Positions 1-8,011 of a stretch of DNA of 64,000 bases are shown in pieces. Numbering within the stretch: the stretch's first letter is position 1; each line of letters starts with the position of its first letter. The stretch lies in the NCBI RefSeq assembly GCF_003646465.1, contig NZ_QZEX01000001.1, forward strand, positions 62,001 to 126,000, read 5' to 3'. The translations under genes and the position numbers were made by a program. The notes beneath the pieces were generated by a model. It was not told where the DNA came from. It did not search any database and saw only the letters and a program-made list of their open reading frames with translations. This DNA is from Chachezhania antarctica. Its GTDB lineage: Bacteria > Pseudomonadota > Alphaproteobacteria > Rhodobacterales > Rhodobacteraceae.

Positions 1-2
1 AC

Positions 3-479
3 GCGACCCAGTTCGACAAGATCCAGGCGCTGATCCAGAAGGGCATCGACGAAGGCGCGCGCCTTGTCGCCGGCGGCACGGGCCGCCCGGACGGCTTCAA
101 CCGCGGCTTCTTCGTGAAACCCACGGTCTTTGCCGACGTGACCCCGGACATGACCATCGCGAACGAGGAGATCTTCGGCCCCGTGCTGTCGATCATGAAG
201 TTCGAGACGGAGGAAGAGGTCGTCGCACTTGCCAACGATACGCCCTACGGCCTGACGAACTACGTTCAGACGCAGGACGGTGCCCGCGCCAACCGCATGG
301 CCCGCCTCCTGCGGTCGGGCATGGTCGAAATGAACGGCCAGCCCCGCGGCGCAGGTGCACCCTTCGGCGGCATGAAGATGTCGGGCAACGGCCGCGAAGG
401 CGGTGTCTTCGGGATCGAGGACTTCCTGGAAGTGAAGGCCGTCAGCGGCTGGACGCCCGAAGCCCACGCGGCCGAGTAA
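3..479 (+). CDS. Aldehyde dehydrogenase, C-terminal part (cut by window edge)
   Basis: The last 158 codons of an NAD(P)-dependent aldehyde dehydrogenase, which oxidises an aldehyde to the acid. The visible part holds the conserved EEIFGPVLS motif, followed by a PYGLTNYVQT segment and the C-terminal oligomerisation strand. The catalytic Cys and the general-base Glu lie upstream of the window, so neither substrate nor subfamily can be fixed. The gene ends at TAA 477-479 and a strong hairpin follows at once, so it is probably the last gene of its transcript. Family call is secure; specificity is unknown. Confidence 0.93.
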   Translation, partial: ATQFDKIQALIQKGIDEGARLVAGGTGRPDGFNRGFFVKPTVFADVTPDMTIANEEIFGPVLSIMKFETEEEVVALANDTPYGLTNYVQTQDGARANRMARLLRSGMVEMNGQPRGAGAPFGGMKMSGNGREGGVFGIEDFLEVKAVSGWTPEAHAAE

Positions 480-486
480 CGCCGCG

Positions 487-513
487 TACGCGCCGGGCCC
501 TGCCCGGCGCGTA
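487..513. terminator. 12-bp perfect hairpin after the aldehyde dehydrogenase gene
   Basis: TACGCGCCGGGC (487-498) pairs perfectly with 502-513 around a CCT loop, eight bases after the stop codon. There is no T-run, so it could be a hairpin terminator or an RNA 3'-end stabiliser. Confidence 0.55.
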
Positions 514-574
514 GCATCGTGTGCGCGCCGCAAGGCGCGCTCCGCTTGATAACGGCGGATCATGGGTCGGGTGT

Positions 575-640
575 GGGAAAATCGCGCCCTCACCGGCCCG
601 CCCACCCACCCCGGCGCAGGCCTGCGGCCTGCACCGACCG
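575..640 (-). repeat. Dispersed hairpin + G-quadruplex element, copy 1
   Basis: Read on the minus strand this is a GCAGGCC/GGCCTGC stem with a GCA loop (632-616), then four G-runs (612-597, GGGG-T-GGG-T-GGG-C-GGG), then a GAGGGCGCGATTTTCCC tail. Copies 2 (3760-3824) and 3 (15075-15136) share this order. It lies 3' of the rluA gene, on the same strand as its transcript. Confidence 0.6.
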
Positions 641-675
641 GTTCAGGCGCGATTCGGCGCGCAACGCGCCGCGTG

Positions 676-1326
676 CTAAAAATTCGGTGCTGCGCGGAAT
701 CTCAGGGATGGGCCGCCATCCGGAGATGCGATCCGCAGTTCCTCGGCATGCAGCATCATGCGCGGGGCCTCGTCCAGCCCACCGGAATAAAGCGGATCCC
801 CAAGGATCGGATGCCCCAGCGCCAGCATGTGCACCCGCAACTGGTGGGTGCGCCCTGTCTTCGGACTCAGCTTCACCCGCGTCGCCCCGTCCTCCCAGCG
901 CTGCACACGCCAGTCGGTCAGCGCCTCGCGCCCGGTCTCCTGGCAGACCATCTGCCGCGGCCGGTTCGGCCAGTCCACCGTGAGGGGCAGATCCACCGTG
1001 CCCGTTCTGGGCTCCAGCCGCCCGGCCACCCGCGCCACGTAGGTCTTCCGCGTGCGCCGCGTTTCGAATTCCATCGACAGGAACCGCTGCGCATGAGGCG
1101 TCATCGCGAAGATCATCACCCCCGACGTATCCCGATCCAGCCGGTGCACCGTCAGCGCCGTCGGAAACGCCGCCTGCACCCGTGCCATCATGCAATCCGC
1201 CAGATGCGCGCCCTTCCCGGGCACCGACAAGAGCCCGTCGGGCTTCATCACCGCCACAATGTCGGCGTCGTGATGCAGGACCTCCAGTGGATCCTGCGGC
1301 GGATTGTACTCGGAACTCTCGGCCAT
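676..1326 (-). CDS. rluA: RluA-type 23S rRNA/tRNA pseudouridine synthase
   Basis: Isomerises uridine to pseudouridine in RNA. E. coli RluA acts on 23S rRNA U746 and on U32 of some tRNAs. The 216-aa product has the family's catalytic motif HRLDRDTSGV at 61-70, with Asp64 at the same number as in E. coli RluA. It also has the RluA-specific DWPNRP stretch, GRTHQLRVHM and GHPILGDPLYSGG. The start is the ATG at 1326, which gives MAESSEYNPPQ and aligns with the E. coli N-terminus; an in-frame extension upstream to 1434 is antisense to the next gene. It diverges from the SnoaL-like gene. Confidence 0.93.
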   Translation of the reverse strand: MAESSEYNPPQDPLEVLHHDADIVAVMKPDGLLSVPGKGAHLADCMMARVQAAFPTALTVHRLDRDTSGVMIFAMTPHAQRFLSMEFETRRTRKTYVARVAGRLEPRTGTVDLPLTVDWPNRPRQMVCQETGREALTDWRVQRWEDGATRVKLSPKTGRTHQLRVHMLALGHPILGDPLYSGGLDEAPRMMLHAEELRIASPDGGPSLRFRAAPNF

Positions 1327-1424
1327 GGCGCGTCCTACCGCCCTCGTCCCGCCCCGGCAACCCAAGGTCATCCTTGCCGCAGCCACGGTGCGGAGCCACT
1401 CTGCCGGAAAGGGAGGACCCCACC

Positions 1425-1835
1425 ATGCACCCAACCATCGCTCGCACTGTCGAGATCGTCTCCAAAGGCCGAGAGGAACTGATCCACGAGGTTCTGGCCG
1501 AAAACGTTCGCTTCCAGCCGCCCACCTACTGGGCCACGTGGGAAGGCCGCGCGCCCGTGGCCGCCGTGCTGGGGCATGTTGGCAAGGTCTTCTCCGACTT
1601 CCGCTATCGGCGCATCATGGGTGACGGCAACGATTGGGCGCTGGAATTCCAGTGCAAGATCGGGGATCTCGATGCCGTGGGCGTGGATCTTCTGACGTTG
1701 AATGACGACGGGCTGATCGAAACATTCGAGGTCGTCATGCGCCCGTTGAAATCCATCTCCGCCCTGCGCGAGGCGATGAATGAACGCGTCTCAACCGATC
1801 CGCGCTTTGCCGAGTTCCGGAAGGCCCTCTCGTAA
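1425..1835 (+). CDS. SnoaL/NTF2-like fold protein
   Basis: A 136-aa soluble protein with the pattern of the NTF2/SnoaL-like alpha+beta barrel: an N-terminal helix, then FQPPTYWATWEGR and a run of strands ending in a VVMRPLKS segment. Members are small polyketide cyclases, isomerases or ligand-binding proteins, and the fold alone does not give a reaction. The ATG at 1425 is preceded by GGGAGGA, which decides the start over longer in-frame options. It converges on the LysE gene, with ten bases between the two stop codons. Confidence 0.8.
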   Translation: MHPTIARTVEIVSKGREELIHEVLAENVRFQPPTYWATWEGRAPVAAVLGHVGKVFSDFRYRRIMGDGNDWALEFQCKIGDLDAVGVDLLTLNDDGLIETFEVVMRPLKSISALREAMNERVSTDPRFAEFRKALS

Positions 1836-1845
1836 GGTCGGAATC

Positions 1846-2463
1846 CTAACCGGCCGGCAGATCGCTGAACCCCAGCAGGATGCCGTAGATCACGAAGCAC
1901 ACGGCCAGCAGCCGGCGCACCCAGACGTTGAAGACGGCGGCCAGCGCCGACCGCCCCATCAGCGCGCCAAGGGCGGTGTAGCTGCAATAGCTCATCGCGG
2001 TGATGACCAGCGCAGTGGGCACGATCACCTGCATCTGCGTCCAGATCGGCACGCCGGGTTCGACGAACTGCGAAAAGGCGGCAAGGTAGCCGGCCACGCT
2101 TTTCGGGTTGATCGTCGCCACTGCCAGTGCATGCAGGTAGATATGGCTGGCCGGTTTCTCGGTCAGCTCGACCGTCTTGCCCGCAACCAGCCAGCCCCGT
2201 ATTCCCAGCCCGATCAGCACCAGAGCGCCCGCGATCTTCAGCGCCATGAACGCCTGCGGCGCCGCCACCAGCAGCGCCGTCACGCCAAGCGCCGACAGGA
2301 TCATGAACAATGTCGCCTGGGTCAGGATCCCAAGCACGCCCGGCAGCGCCCGCACGAAACCGAAGGCCAGCCCGTTGGAAATGCAGTTCACCGCGTTCGG
2401 CCCGGGCGTCGTCACGAAGACGACCCAGAACAGCGAAAAGACGATCCAGGCATCGACGCTCAC
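1846..2463 (-). CDS. LysE/RhtB-family amino-acid exporter
   Basis: A 205-aa inner-membrane protein with the family's usual length and about six hydrophobic segments. Near the N-terminus is the LysE signature TPGPNAVNCISNGLAFG, and an NPKSV motif follows after the third segment. Members export lysine, homoserine, threonine or related compounds by proton antiport. The substrate cannot be read from sequence. The start is a GTG at 2463. No regulator of the LysG type is adjacent. Confidence 0.9.
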   Translation of the reverse strand: MSVDAWIVFSLFWVVFVTTPGPNAVNCISNGLAFGFVRALPGVLGILTQATLFMILSALGVTALLVAAPQAFMALKIAGALVLIGLGIRGWLVAGKTVELTEKPASHIYLHALAVATINPKSVAGYLAAFSQFVEPGVPIWTQMQVIVPTALVITAMSYCSYTALGALMGRSALAAVFNVWVRRLLAVCFVIYGILLGFSDLPAG

Positions 2464-2684
2464 AGAAGCGTACTCCGATCATGGTTTCATGGAAATCCAG
2501 CCGGGCGGACCATAGGCCCGGGTCCTGCGACGCTCAATGGCCGACCTTGGATCACCTTTTTCCGGAAATTCGGAACAATCGCGAATTCGTGACGTTTCCA
2601 ATTCAGACTTCCCAAAGTCGGATAACCCGCTACGGTGCCGCCACTGTTCGGGTCCGTTCGGCGACCCACTAAATGGAGTAGACA

Positions 2685-3173
2685 ATGACCAAGTTCCGTA
2701 TCCTCACCTCGACCGCGGCCGCCGCCGCTGCATCCCTGGCCCTGGCTGCGCCCGCAATGGCAGAGGATCGTATCGAAGTCGGCACTCTGAAATGCGACGT
2801 CGAGGGCGGTCTGGGCCTGATCCTGGGGTCGCAGAAGGAAATGACCTGCACCTACGACGCGAAGGATGGCGGCGTTCAGACCTATACCGGCAAGATCACC
2901 AAGGTCGGCATCGACATCGGCAAGACCACTGGCAGCCACATCACGTGGAAGGTCCTGGCAACCACGGGCAAGCATGATGCGGGCGAACTGGCAGGCACCT
3001 ATGCAGGTGTCGGTGGCGAAGTGACCGTGGCCGGCGGCATCGGTGCAAACGCACTGATCGGCGGCTTCGACAACTCGTTCGCCCTGCAGCCGTTCAGCGT
3101 TTCGACCCAGTCGGGCGCCAACGTGGCACTGGCCGTAGAAACGGTGAAGCTCGTTTACGTCCCCGCCAGCTGA
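2685..3173 (+). CDS. DUF992 exported protein
   Basis: A 162-aa protein of the alphaproteobacterial DUF992 family. An Ala-rich signal peptide ends at APAMA-ED (about residue 26), so it should be periplasmic. The mature part is a glycine-rich beta protein with a Cys in LKCDVEGG and another in EMTCTYDAK, about 20 residues apart and likely disulphide bonded. GGxG turns follow, then the conserved end VETVKLVYVP. Function is unknown for the whole family. It is monocistronic, with an AAATGGAGTAGACA leader giving a ribosome site before ATG 2685. Confidence 0.87.
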   Translation: MTKFRILTSTAAAAAASLALAAPAMAEDRIEVGTLKCDVEGGLGLILGSQKEMTCTYDAKDGGVQTYTGKITKVGIDIGKTTGSHITWKVLATTGKHDAGELAGTYAGVGGEVTVAGGIGANALIGGFDNSFALQPFSVSTQSGANVALAVETVKLVYVPAS

Positions 3174-3197
3174 TCGGCTGACGCTGGAACGACGAAT

Positions 3198-3216
3198 CGG
3201 GTGCGCGCTGCACCCG
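3198..3216. terminator. Hairpin between converging genes
   Basis: CGGGTGC (3198-3204) pairs with GCACCCG (3210-3216), loop GCGCT. It lies just after the DUF992 gene and three bases before the stop of the converging reductase gene. There is no T-run. Confidence 0.5.
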
Positions 3217-3218
3217 GT

Positions 3219-3677
3219 TCAGATCCGCCCGAACGTCCGGGCCAGGATCCCTGACAGGCCGTCGGCGTCCGCCTCCGTGAACGCCTCCGGCCTGTCGCTG
3301 TCGATATCGAAGACGGCAATCACCTCTCCCGCACTGTTGAACACCGGCAGAACCAGTTCCGACCGGGTCGATGAGGCGCAGGCGATATGCCCGGGGAACG
3401 CGTCGACATCCGGGACAAGCTGAACCTTTCCCGTCCGCGCCGCGGCGCCGCAGACGCCCTTGTCGAAGGGTATCGTCAGGCAGCCATGGCCGCCCTGGTA
3501 GGGGCCGATCTTCAGCAGGCCCTCGGACACCACACGATAGAACCCGGTCCAGTCGAACCGGTCATCCGCGTGATGCACCTCGCAGGCCAGCGTCGCCATC
3601 AGAGCGACCGGGTCCGCCTCTCCTTCGACCAGCGAGGCGACGGTCCTCGTCAGTTCCGAATAATCCACCTGGGCCAT
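3219..3677 (-). CDS. msrC: Free methionine-(R)-sulfoxide reductase (GAF domain)
   Basis: Reduces free L-methionine-(R)-sulfoxide, using thioredoxin, as an antioxidant repair enzyme in the cytoplasm. The 152-aa protein is a single GAF domain. Its three cysteines, Cys66 (GCLTIPF), Cys76 (GVCGAAA) and Cys100 (GHIACASS), are spaced 10 and 24 apart exactly as the redox Cys84/94/118 of E. coli fRMsr, and the ELVLPVF and FDIDSDRPE segments also match. The ATG at 3677 (MAQVDYSEL) is preferred over an upstream in-frame extension. Confidence 0.92.
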   Translation of the reverse strand: MAQVDYSELTRTVASLVEGEADPVALMATLACEVHHADDRFDWTGFYRVVSEGLLKIGPYQGGHGCLTIPFDKGVCGAAARTGKVQLVPDVDAFPGHIACASSTRSELVLPVFNSAGEVIAVFDIDSDRPEAFTEADADGLSGILARTFGRI

Positions 3678-3759
3678 CAGCCGTCCCTTTCCAGTTCGTG
3701 TCCAGCACCCGCCCCGGGTCCCGGGGGCGGGCACCGCGCCCATCTCGCCCGAGGCGGGT

Positions 3760-3824
3760 CGGCCCGTGCCGCAGGCACGGGCCGAGGGTTGGGCGGGCGG
3801 GCCCGCCGAGGGCGAGATTTCCGC
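3760..3824 (+). repeat. Dispersed hairpin + G-quadruplex element, copy 2
   Basis: A perfect 11-bp stem CGGCCCGTGCC/GGCACGGGCCG with a GCA loop (3760-3784) is followed by GGGTTGGGCGGGCGGG, a canonical four-run G-quadruplex motif (3786-3801), and then the GAGGGCGAGATTTCC tail. It fills most of the gap between two minus-strand genes, 3' of the thiolase. Confidence 0.65.
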
Positions 3825-3833
3825 CCGCTACGC

Positions 3834-5006
3834 TCAGACCCGCTCGATGGCGATGGCCGTGCCCTCGCCGCCACCGATGCAGATCGCGGCCACACCGCGC
3901 TTCAGCCCGCGCTTTTCCAGCGCGTTCAACAGCGTCACGATGATCCGCGCGCCCGACGCGCCGATCGGATGCCCCAGCGCGCAGGCCCCGCCGTTCACGT
4001 TCACCTTCTCGCGCGGCAGGCCCATCTCCTGCATGAAGGCCATCGGCACCACGGCAAAGGCTTCGTTCACTTCCCACAGGTCCACGTCATCGACCGACCA
4101 GCCGATCCGTTCCAGCAGCTTCTGCGCCGCAGGCACCGGCGCTGTCGAGAACCATGCCGGCGCCTGCGCGTGGGAGGCATGGCCCAGAACCCGCGCCCGT
4201 ACCGTCAGCCCGCGCGCCAGGGCCGCCTCCTCGGACGCCAGCACCAGCGCCGCCGCCCCGTCCGAGATCGACGACGCATTCGCCGCTGTCACCGTCCCGT
4301 CCTTGCGGAAGGCGGGCTTCAGCGTCGGGATCTTGTCCGGCCGCGCGCTTTTCGGCTGCTCGTCCTCCCCATGCTCCGCTTCGCCCTTGCGGGACTTCAC
4401 CGTGACCGACACGATTTCATCCCCGAAGGCGCCGCTTTCCATCGCCGCCAGCGCGTTCGAGAGCGACCCCAGCGCGTATTCATCCTGCGCCTCGCGGGTG
4501 AACTGGTACTTCTCGGCGCAATCCTCGGCGAAGGTGCCCATCAGGCGGCCCTTGTCATAGGCGTCCTCCAGACCGTCGAGGAACATGTGATCCATCGCCT
4601 GCGCATGGCCCATCCGGGCGCCAGCGCGCATGGTGGGCATCAGGTAGGGGGCGTTGGTCATGCTCTCCATGCCGCCGGTTACCATCACCTCGGTCTGGCC
4701 AAGGGCGATCTGGTCGAAACCCAGCATCGCCGCCTTCATGCCCGACCCGCACATCTTGTTCAGCGTCGTGGCCGGCACCTCTTCGCCCAGACCGGCGTGA
4801 AAGCCCGCCTGCCGCGCCGGGGCCTGGCCCTGTCCCGCGGGCAGAACGCAGCCCATCAGAACTTCGTCCACCGTCGCGGCCTTCGCGCCCTCCAGCGCCG
4901 CGCGGATCGCAGCGCCCCCCAGTTCCGAGGCCGTGACACCCGCAAAGATACCCTGAAAGCCGCCCATCGGCGTCCGCGCCGCACCGGCGATTACCACGTT
5001 CTTCAT
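3834..5006 (-). CDS. Acetyl-CoA C-acetyltransferase (biosynthetic thiolase)
   Basis: Condenses two acetyl-CoA to acetoacetyl-CoA, or the reverse, as in polyhydroxybutyrate or ketone-body metabolism. The 390-aa protein has the full thiolase set: nucleophile Cys86 in NKMCGSGMKA, His346 in GHPIGASG, and Cys376 in CIGGGEG. The length is the family norm. The ATG at 5006 follows a strong AGGAGGA site and begins MKNVVIAGAART. No phaB or atoAD partner is adjacent, so the pathway is inferred only. A second, PaaJ-type thiolase occurs at 19899. Confidence 0.93.
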   Translation of the reverse strand: MKNVVIAGAARTPMGGFQGIFAGVTASELGGAAIRAALEGAKAATVDEVLMGCVLPAGQGQAPARQAGFHAGLGEEVPATTLNKMCGSGMKAAMLGFDQIALGQTEVMVTGGMESMTNAPYLMPTMRAGARMGHAQAMDHMFLDGLEDAYDKGRLMGTFAEDCAEKYQFTREAQDEYALGSLSNALAAMESGAFGDEIVSVTVKSRKGEAEHGEDEQPKSARPDKIPTLKPAFRKDGTVTAANASSISDGAAALVLASEEAALARGLTVRARVLGHASHAQAPAWFSTAPVPAAQKLLERIGWSVDDVDLWEVNEAFAVVPMAFMQEMGLPREKVNVNGGACALGHPIGASGARIIVTLLNALEKRGLKRGVAAICIGGGEGTAIAIERV

Positions 5007-5119
5007 GAAATCCTCCTGATCCGCGCCGTCGTGGCGCGCCTTATTCCGGCCCTGCATACCGAATGCTAAGGATTGGCGTCTAGGCTCCGTCTTTGAACAG
5101 CTGCCTGAAGGAGCCAGCG

Positions 5120-5458
5120 ATGAGTTTGACGAGCCGGACAATGGGTGATGTCAGCGTGGTAAATGTGGATGTCGATCGGATCGACGCAGCCATCGCCATC
5201 CAGTTCAAGGAAGACATGCGGGCCGCAACGCAGGATGGCGCGCCGCGGGTGATCCTTGATCTTTCCAAGGTCGATTTCATCGATTCCAGCGGGCTTGGCG
5301 CCATCGTCGCGATCCGCAAGCAATTGGGGGAGGAACGGCAACTCGATCTTGCCGGGCTGACCTCCACGGTGAAAAAGGTCTTCCAGCTCACCCGGATGGA
5401 CACCGTGTTCAAGATCTACCCGGATGCAGAAACGGCGGTTTCGGCCGCCGCGGCCTGA
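5120..5458 (+). CDS. STAS-domain anti-sigma factor antagonist
   Basis: A 112-aa SpoIIAA/RsbV-like protein. It would bind an anti-sigma kinase when unphosphorylated and release the kinase's target. The motif DFIDSSGLGA at 53-61 contains the phosphorylatable Ser pair (56/57). Flanking strands and the Leu-rich AIRKQLGEER helix fit a complete STAS domain. The kinase partner is encoded next, 42 bases downstream. No RsbU-type PP2C phosphatase and no sigma factor lies within several kilobases. Confidence 0.9.
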   Translation: MSLTSRTMGDVSVVNVDVDRIDAAIAIQFKEDMRAATQDGAPRVILDLSKVDFIDSSGLGAIVAIRKQLGEERQLDLAGLTSTVKKVFQLTRMDTVFKIYPDAETAVSAAAA

Positions 5459-5500
5459 GCCACCGGGTGGCATGACTTTCAACCGGACGGGACAGCCGGC

Positions 5501-5971
5501 ATGACAGCGACAGGCCGCATTCTGGAGTTCGACTTCGCCGCCACTGACGTGGCAACGCGAAGGGCGCTCGCCGGCCTGACCCACCGCCTGCCCGAGCTTG
5601 AAATCGGGCCCGACATGGGCGGCTGCATCGAGATCGTCCTTGCCGAAGCGCTGAACAATGTCGTCGAACACGCCTATGCGGCCCGGCCCGGGGGCAAGAT
5701 CCGCGTGCGGCTGCGCCGGACGAGGTCCCACCTGGTCGTCACCATTCGCGACACGGGCCGCCCATTCCCGGGCAAGCGCCTGCCGCCCTTCGTGGAACTG
5801 GACCTCAGCGGCTCGCTCGACAGCCTGCCGGAGGGCGGGTTCGGCTGGTCCCTGATTCGAGACCTGACAGGCGCCGTCCGCTATCGCCACATCAGCGGGG
5901 TGAATGTTCTTTACCTCAGGATGGATCTCGATCCGGCGAATGCGCCCTGCCGAAAAACGATGTTCGGGTAG
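5501..5971 (+). CDS. RsbW-type anti-sigma serine kinase (HATPase_c)
   Basis: A 156-aa ATP-binding protein of the SpoIIAB/RsbW class that phosphorylates a STAS antagonist and sequesters a target. The N-box reads EALNNVVEHAY, followed by a DTGRPFPG G1-box and a GGFGWSLIRDL lid/G2 segment. It forms a two-gene unit with the STAS gene at 5120. In other alphaproteobacteria such pairs sometimes govern c-di-GMP or biofilm outputs rather than a sigma factor; which applies here is not visible. Confidence 0.88.
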   Translation: MTATGRILEFDFAATDVATRRALAGLTHRLPELEIGPDMGGCIEIVLAEALNNVVEHAYAARPGGKIRVRLRRTRSHLVVTIRDTGRPFPGKRLPPFVELDLSGSLDSLPEGGFGWSLIRDLTGAVRYRHISGVNVLYLRMDLDPANAPCRKTMFG

Positions 5972-6215
5972 GCCGGTCGGTGGACGGTCGCCCGCGCCAA
6001 GCCTGCAACAGGCAAGGCCCGGGGTCCCATGTTCCGACCCGTCGCAGCATTGCCCGAAAACGGCCCCAATGGCTCCACAAGCCCGCCCGATTGGCGGGGT
6101 ACGAAATCTCTTGTAGCTGGAAACAGCTTCCCCGGCGTCGCGTGCCCATGCCCCCACCCAATACGCGGCGCCGGTGACCTCCCGCGCAGGGCGCATGCCC
6201 CGCCGCCGGGACCGG

Positions 6216-6542
6216 TCAGTTCATCTGGAAATGCAGCGAATAGGACCCGTCCTCGAACGTGCCGAACAGGTCAGGCACGTCGGGATGATCCACTGGTTCG
6301 CCCGAGTAGTCGGCGATCAGGTTCTGTTCCGAAACATAGGCCACATAGTAGCTGTGGTCGTTCTCGGCCAGCAGGTGGTAGTAGGGCTGTTCCTTCGCCG
6401 GGCGGCTTTCCTCGGGGATCGCCTCGTACCATTCGTCGGTGTTGGCGAATTCCGGATCGACGTCGAAGATGACGCCACGGAAGGGATGCTTCTTGTGACG
6501 GACGATCTGACCAAGATTGTATTTTGCGTGCGTCTTGTACAT
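6216..6542 (-). CDS. hspQ: HspQ heat-shock / hemimethylated-DNA-binding-like protein
   Basis: A 108-aa member of the HspQ/YccV family, known in enterics as a heat-shock factor that tunes Lon proteolysis and reported to bind hemimethylated DNA. Visible hallmarks are KYNLGQIVRHKKHPFRGVIFDVDP and the acidic EQPYYHLLAEND core, with SEQNLI following. The ATG at 6542 gives the family N-terminus (MYKTHAKYNLG); the longer in-frame start at 6623 adds an unrelated tail. It is monocistronic and diverges from the transglycosylase lipoprotein gene. Confidence 0.9.
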   Translation of the reverse strand: MYKTHAKYNLGQIVRHKKHPFRGVIFDVDPEFANTDEWYEAIPEESRPAKEQPYYHLLAENDHSYYVAYVSEQNLIADYSGEPVDHPDVPDLFGTFEDGSYSLHFQMN

Positions 6543-6767
6543 TTCTTCGTGCCCTTTCAAAGGCAGGTTTATCCGTTTTTGCCCACCTTTGTCCATGCGG
6601 AGTGAGCCGGAAGCCGGGCGCAAAAGGGAAACAGTCTGTGAACTTCCGCCCCGAATTCCCGGTAAATGACGCTGTCCCGCCTACTTGGAACGCCGTTCAC
6701 GAGAACATGTTTCCAAAGCGGGCGTTTTCAGTGTAGATTCAACAAAAAACAACACCGTTTGAGGCAA

Positions 6768-7346
6768 ATGAGCAGATCTCTGATAGCGGTGGTCGGACTC
6801 TTGATGCTGGCGTCGTGCGGCGGCGGCTACAAGGCACCACCGAGAAACCTAGATGACGCATGCAGCATCGCTGACGAGCGTCCCAAATACATGCGCGCGT
6901 TCAAACGAACGGAGAAGCGCTGGGGTGTGCCTGTGCATGTGCAGATGGCCACCATCCATCAGGAAAGCCGCTTTCGCGCCGACGCGCGGACGCCATTCCA
7001 GTACACGCTGGGTGTGATCCCCATGGGCCGGATGAGCAGCGCCTACGGCTACAGCCAGGCGCTGGACGGCACGTGGGACGAATACCGCGAAAAGACCGGC
7101 AACCGCCGTGCCAAGCGCGACCGGATCAACGATGCGACGGATTTCATGGGCTGGTACATGAACCAGACCAAGACCCGGAACGGCATCGCCCTGACCGACG
7201 CGCGCAACCAGTACCTGGCCTACCACGAAGGCCACGCCGGCTATGCGCGGGGGTCCTACAACAGCAAGACGTGGCTGGTGGCCGTTGCCAACAGGGTCGA
7301 CAAGCGGTCGAAGATCTACGAAGTGCAGCTCAGGTCCTGCCGGTAA
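6768..7346 (+). CDS. Transglycosylase SLT-domain lipoprotein
   Basis: A 192-aa predicted outer-membrane lipoprotein that cleaves peptidoglycan glycan strands. A short signal sequence ends in the lipobox LASC (Cys17). The SLT domain follows, with catalytic Glu66 in HQESRF, the SAYGYSQALDGTWDEY motif, and YLAYHEGHAGYARGSY near the end. The ATG at 6768 keeps the lipobox near the N-terminus; the 34-codon upstream extension would bury it. It ends immediately against the converging lolA stop, with no gap. Confidence 0.88.
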   Translation: MSRSLIAVVGLLMLASCGGGYKAPPRNLDDACSIADERPKYMRAFKRTEKRWGVPVHVQMATIHQESRFRADARTPFQYTLGVIPMGRMSSAYGYSQALDGTWDEYREKTGNRRAKRDRINDATDFMGWYMNQTKTRNGIALTDARNQYLAYHEGHAGYARGSYNSKTWLVAVANRVDKRSKIYEVQLRSCR

Positions 7347-7943
7347 TCACCGGCCGGACGAGCGTTTCGGCCCCGTGAACAGGCTGCTGGGGAGCGACAT
7401 GCCCGTTTCCAGCGCGCCAAGGATCACGGTCGTCCGCTGGCCCGAGGAATCGTTGATCACCCATTTCCGCAGTTCCACCGGATCGCCGGTGAAGAACAGG
7501 TCGATGCTGCCGTAATCGGGGTTGGCGGGATCCTGCGCCGTGACCACCGTCGCGGTGCCGTCGAACCCGTGTCCCATGACCATGTTGGCCCGGGTCAGGT
7601 CCGGGTTGCCGTCCAGCACGATCGACAGCGGCGTGCGGTTCAACGGATAAGTCTCCGGACCCTGGTTCGATTTCGGATCGTGGATTTCGACCGCGCCGTT
7701 GCGCGACAGGACCGTGGCGCCGTTGGGCGGATCGTATTCAAAGCGCATCTTGCCGGGGCGCGAGATCCACAGCTTCCCGGTATCCAGCGTCCCGTCCGAA
7801 TTCACCTGCGTGAACGAGGTCTGCGCCGTCTTCAGCGCGCGCAGGTAGGACGACAGTTCCTGCAGGGACAGCTTTTCGGCGGCGGCCAGGGGAGAGGCCA
7901 TCAGGATGGCGGTCAGGGCCGCCATGAGAGCAGTGCGAAACAT
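7347..7943 (-). CDS. lolA: Periplasmic lipoprotein carrier LolA
   Basis: Ferries lipoproteins from the LolCDE transporter across the periplasm to the outer membrane. The 198-aa protein has a cleavable signal (cut after LAAA, about residue 23), then the LolA pattern LSSYLRALKTAQTSFTQ, LWISRPGKMRFEYDPP and DLTRANMVMGHGFD. The start is the ATG at 7943; a longer in-frame extension is unlikely because it lacks a signal. It lies downstream of ftsK with a 68-base gap, an arrangement I recall from other alphaproteobacteria. Confidence 0.92.
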   Translation of the reverse strand: MFRTALMAALTAILMASPLAAAEKLSLQELSSYLRALKTAQTSFTQVNSDGTLDTGKLWISRPGKMRFEYDPPNGATVLSRNGAVEIHDPKSNQGPETYPLNRTPLSIVLDGNPDLTRANMVMGHGFDGTATVVTAQDPANPDYGSIDLFFTGDPVELRKWVINDSSGQRTTVILGALETGMSLPSSLFTGPKRSSGR

Positions 7944-8011
7944 CCGAATTCCTTGATCGGGCCGGGAGGCGTTTCCCCCTAGATAGGGTGGCAGGCCCGC
8001 GCCTGCCATGG

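Noticed and set aside
3700-3833. Insertion-sequence end or attachment site
   Set aside because: The palindrome is part of the three-copy hairpin/G4 element; there is no transposase, integrase or target duplication.
3387-5069. A 560-codon plus-strand open frame
   Set aside because: It lies antisense to the reductase and the thiolase, both with full motifs, and its translation is low-complexity Arg/His/Pro-rich sequence.
6060-6180. Possible tRNA or small RNA (GATTGGCGGGGTACGAA stretch)
   Set aside because: No cloverleaf with a T-loop GTTCRA and paired acceptor arm can be drawn.
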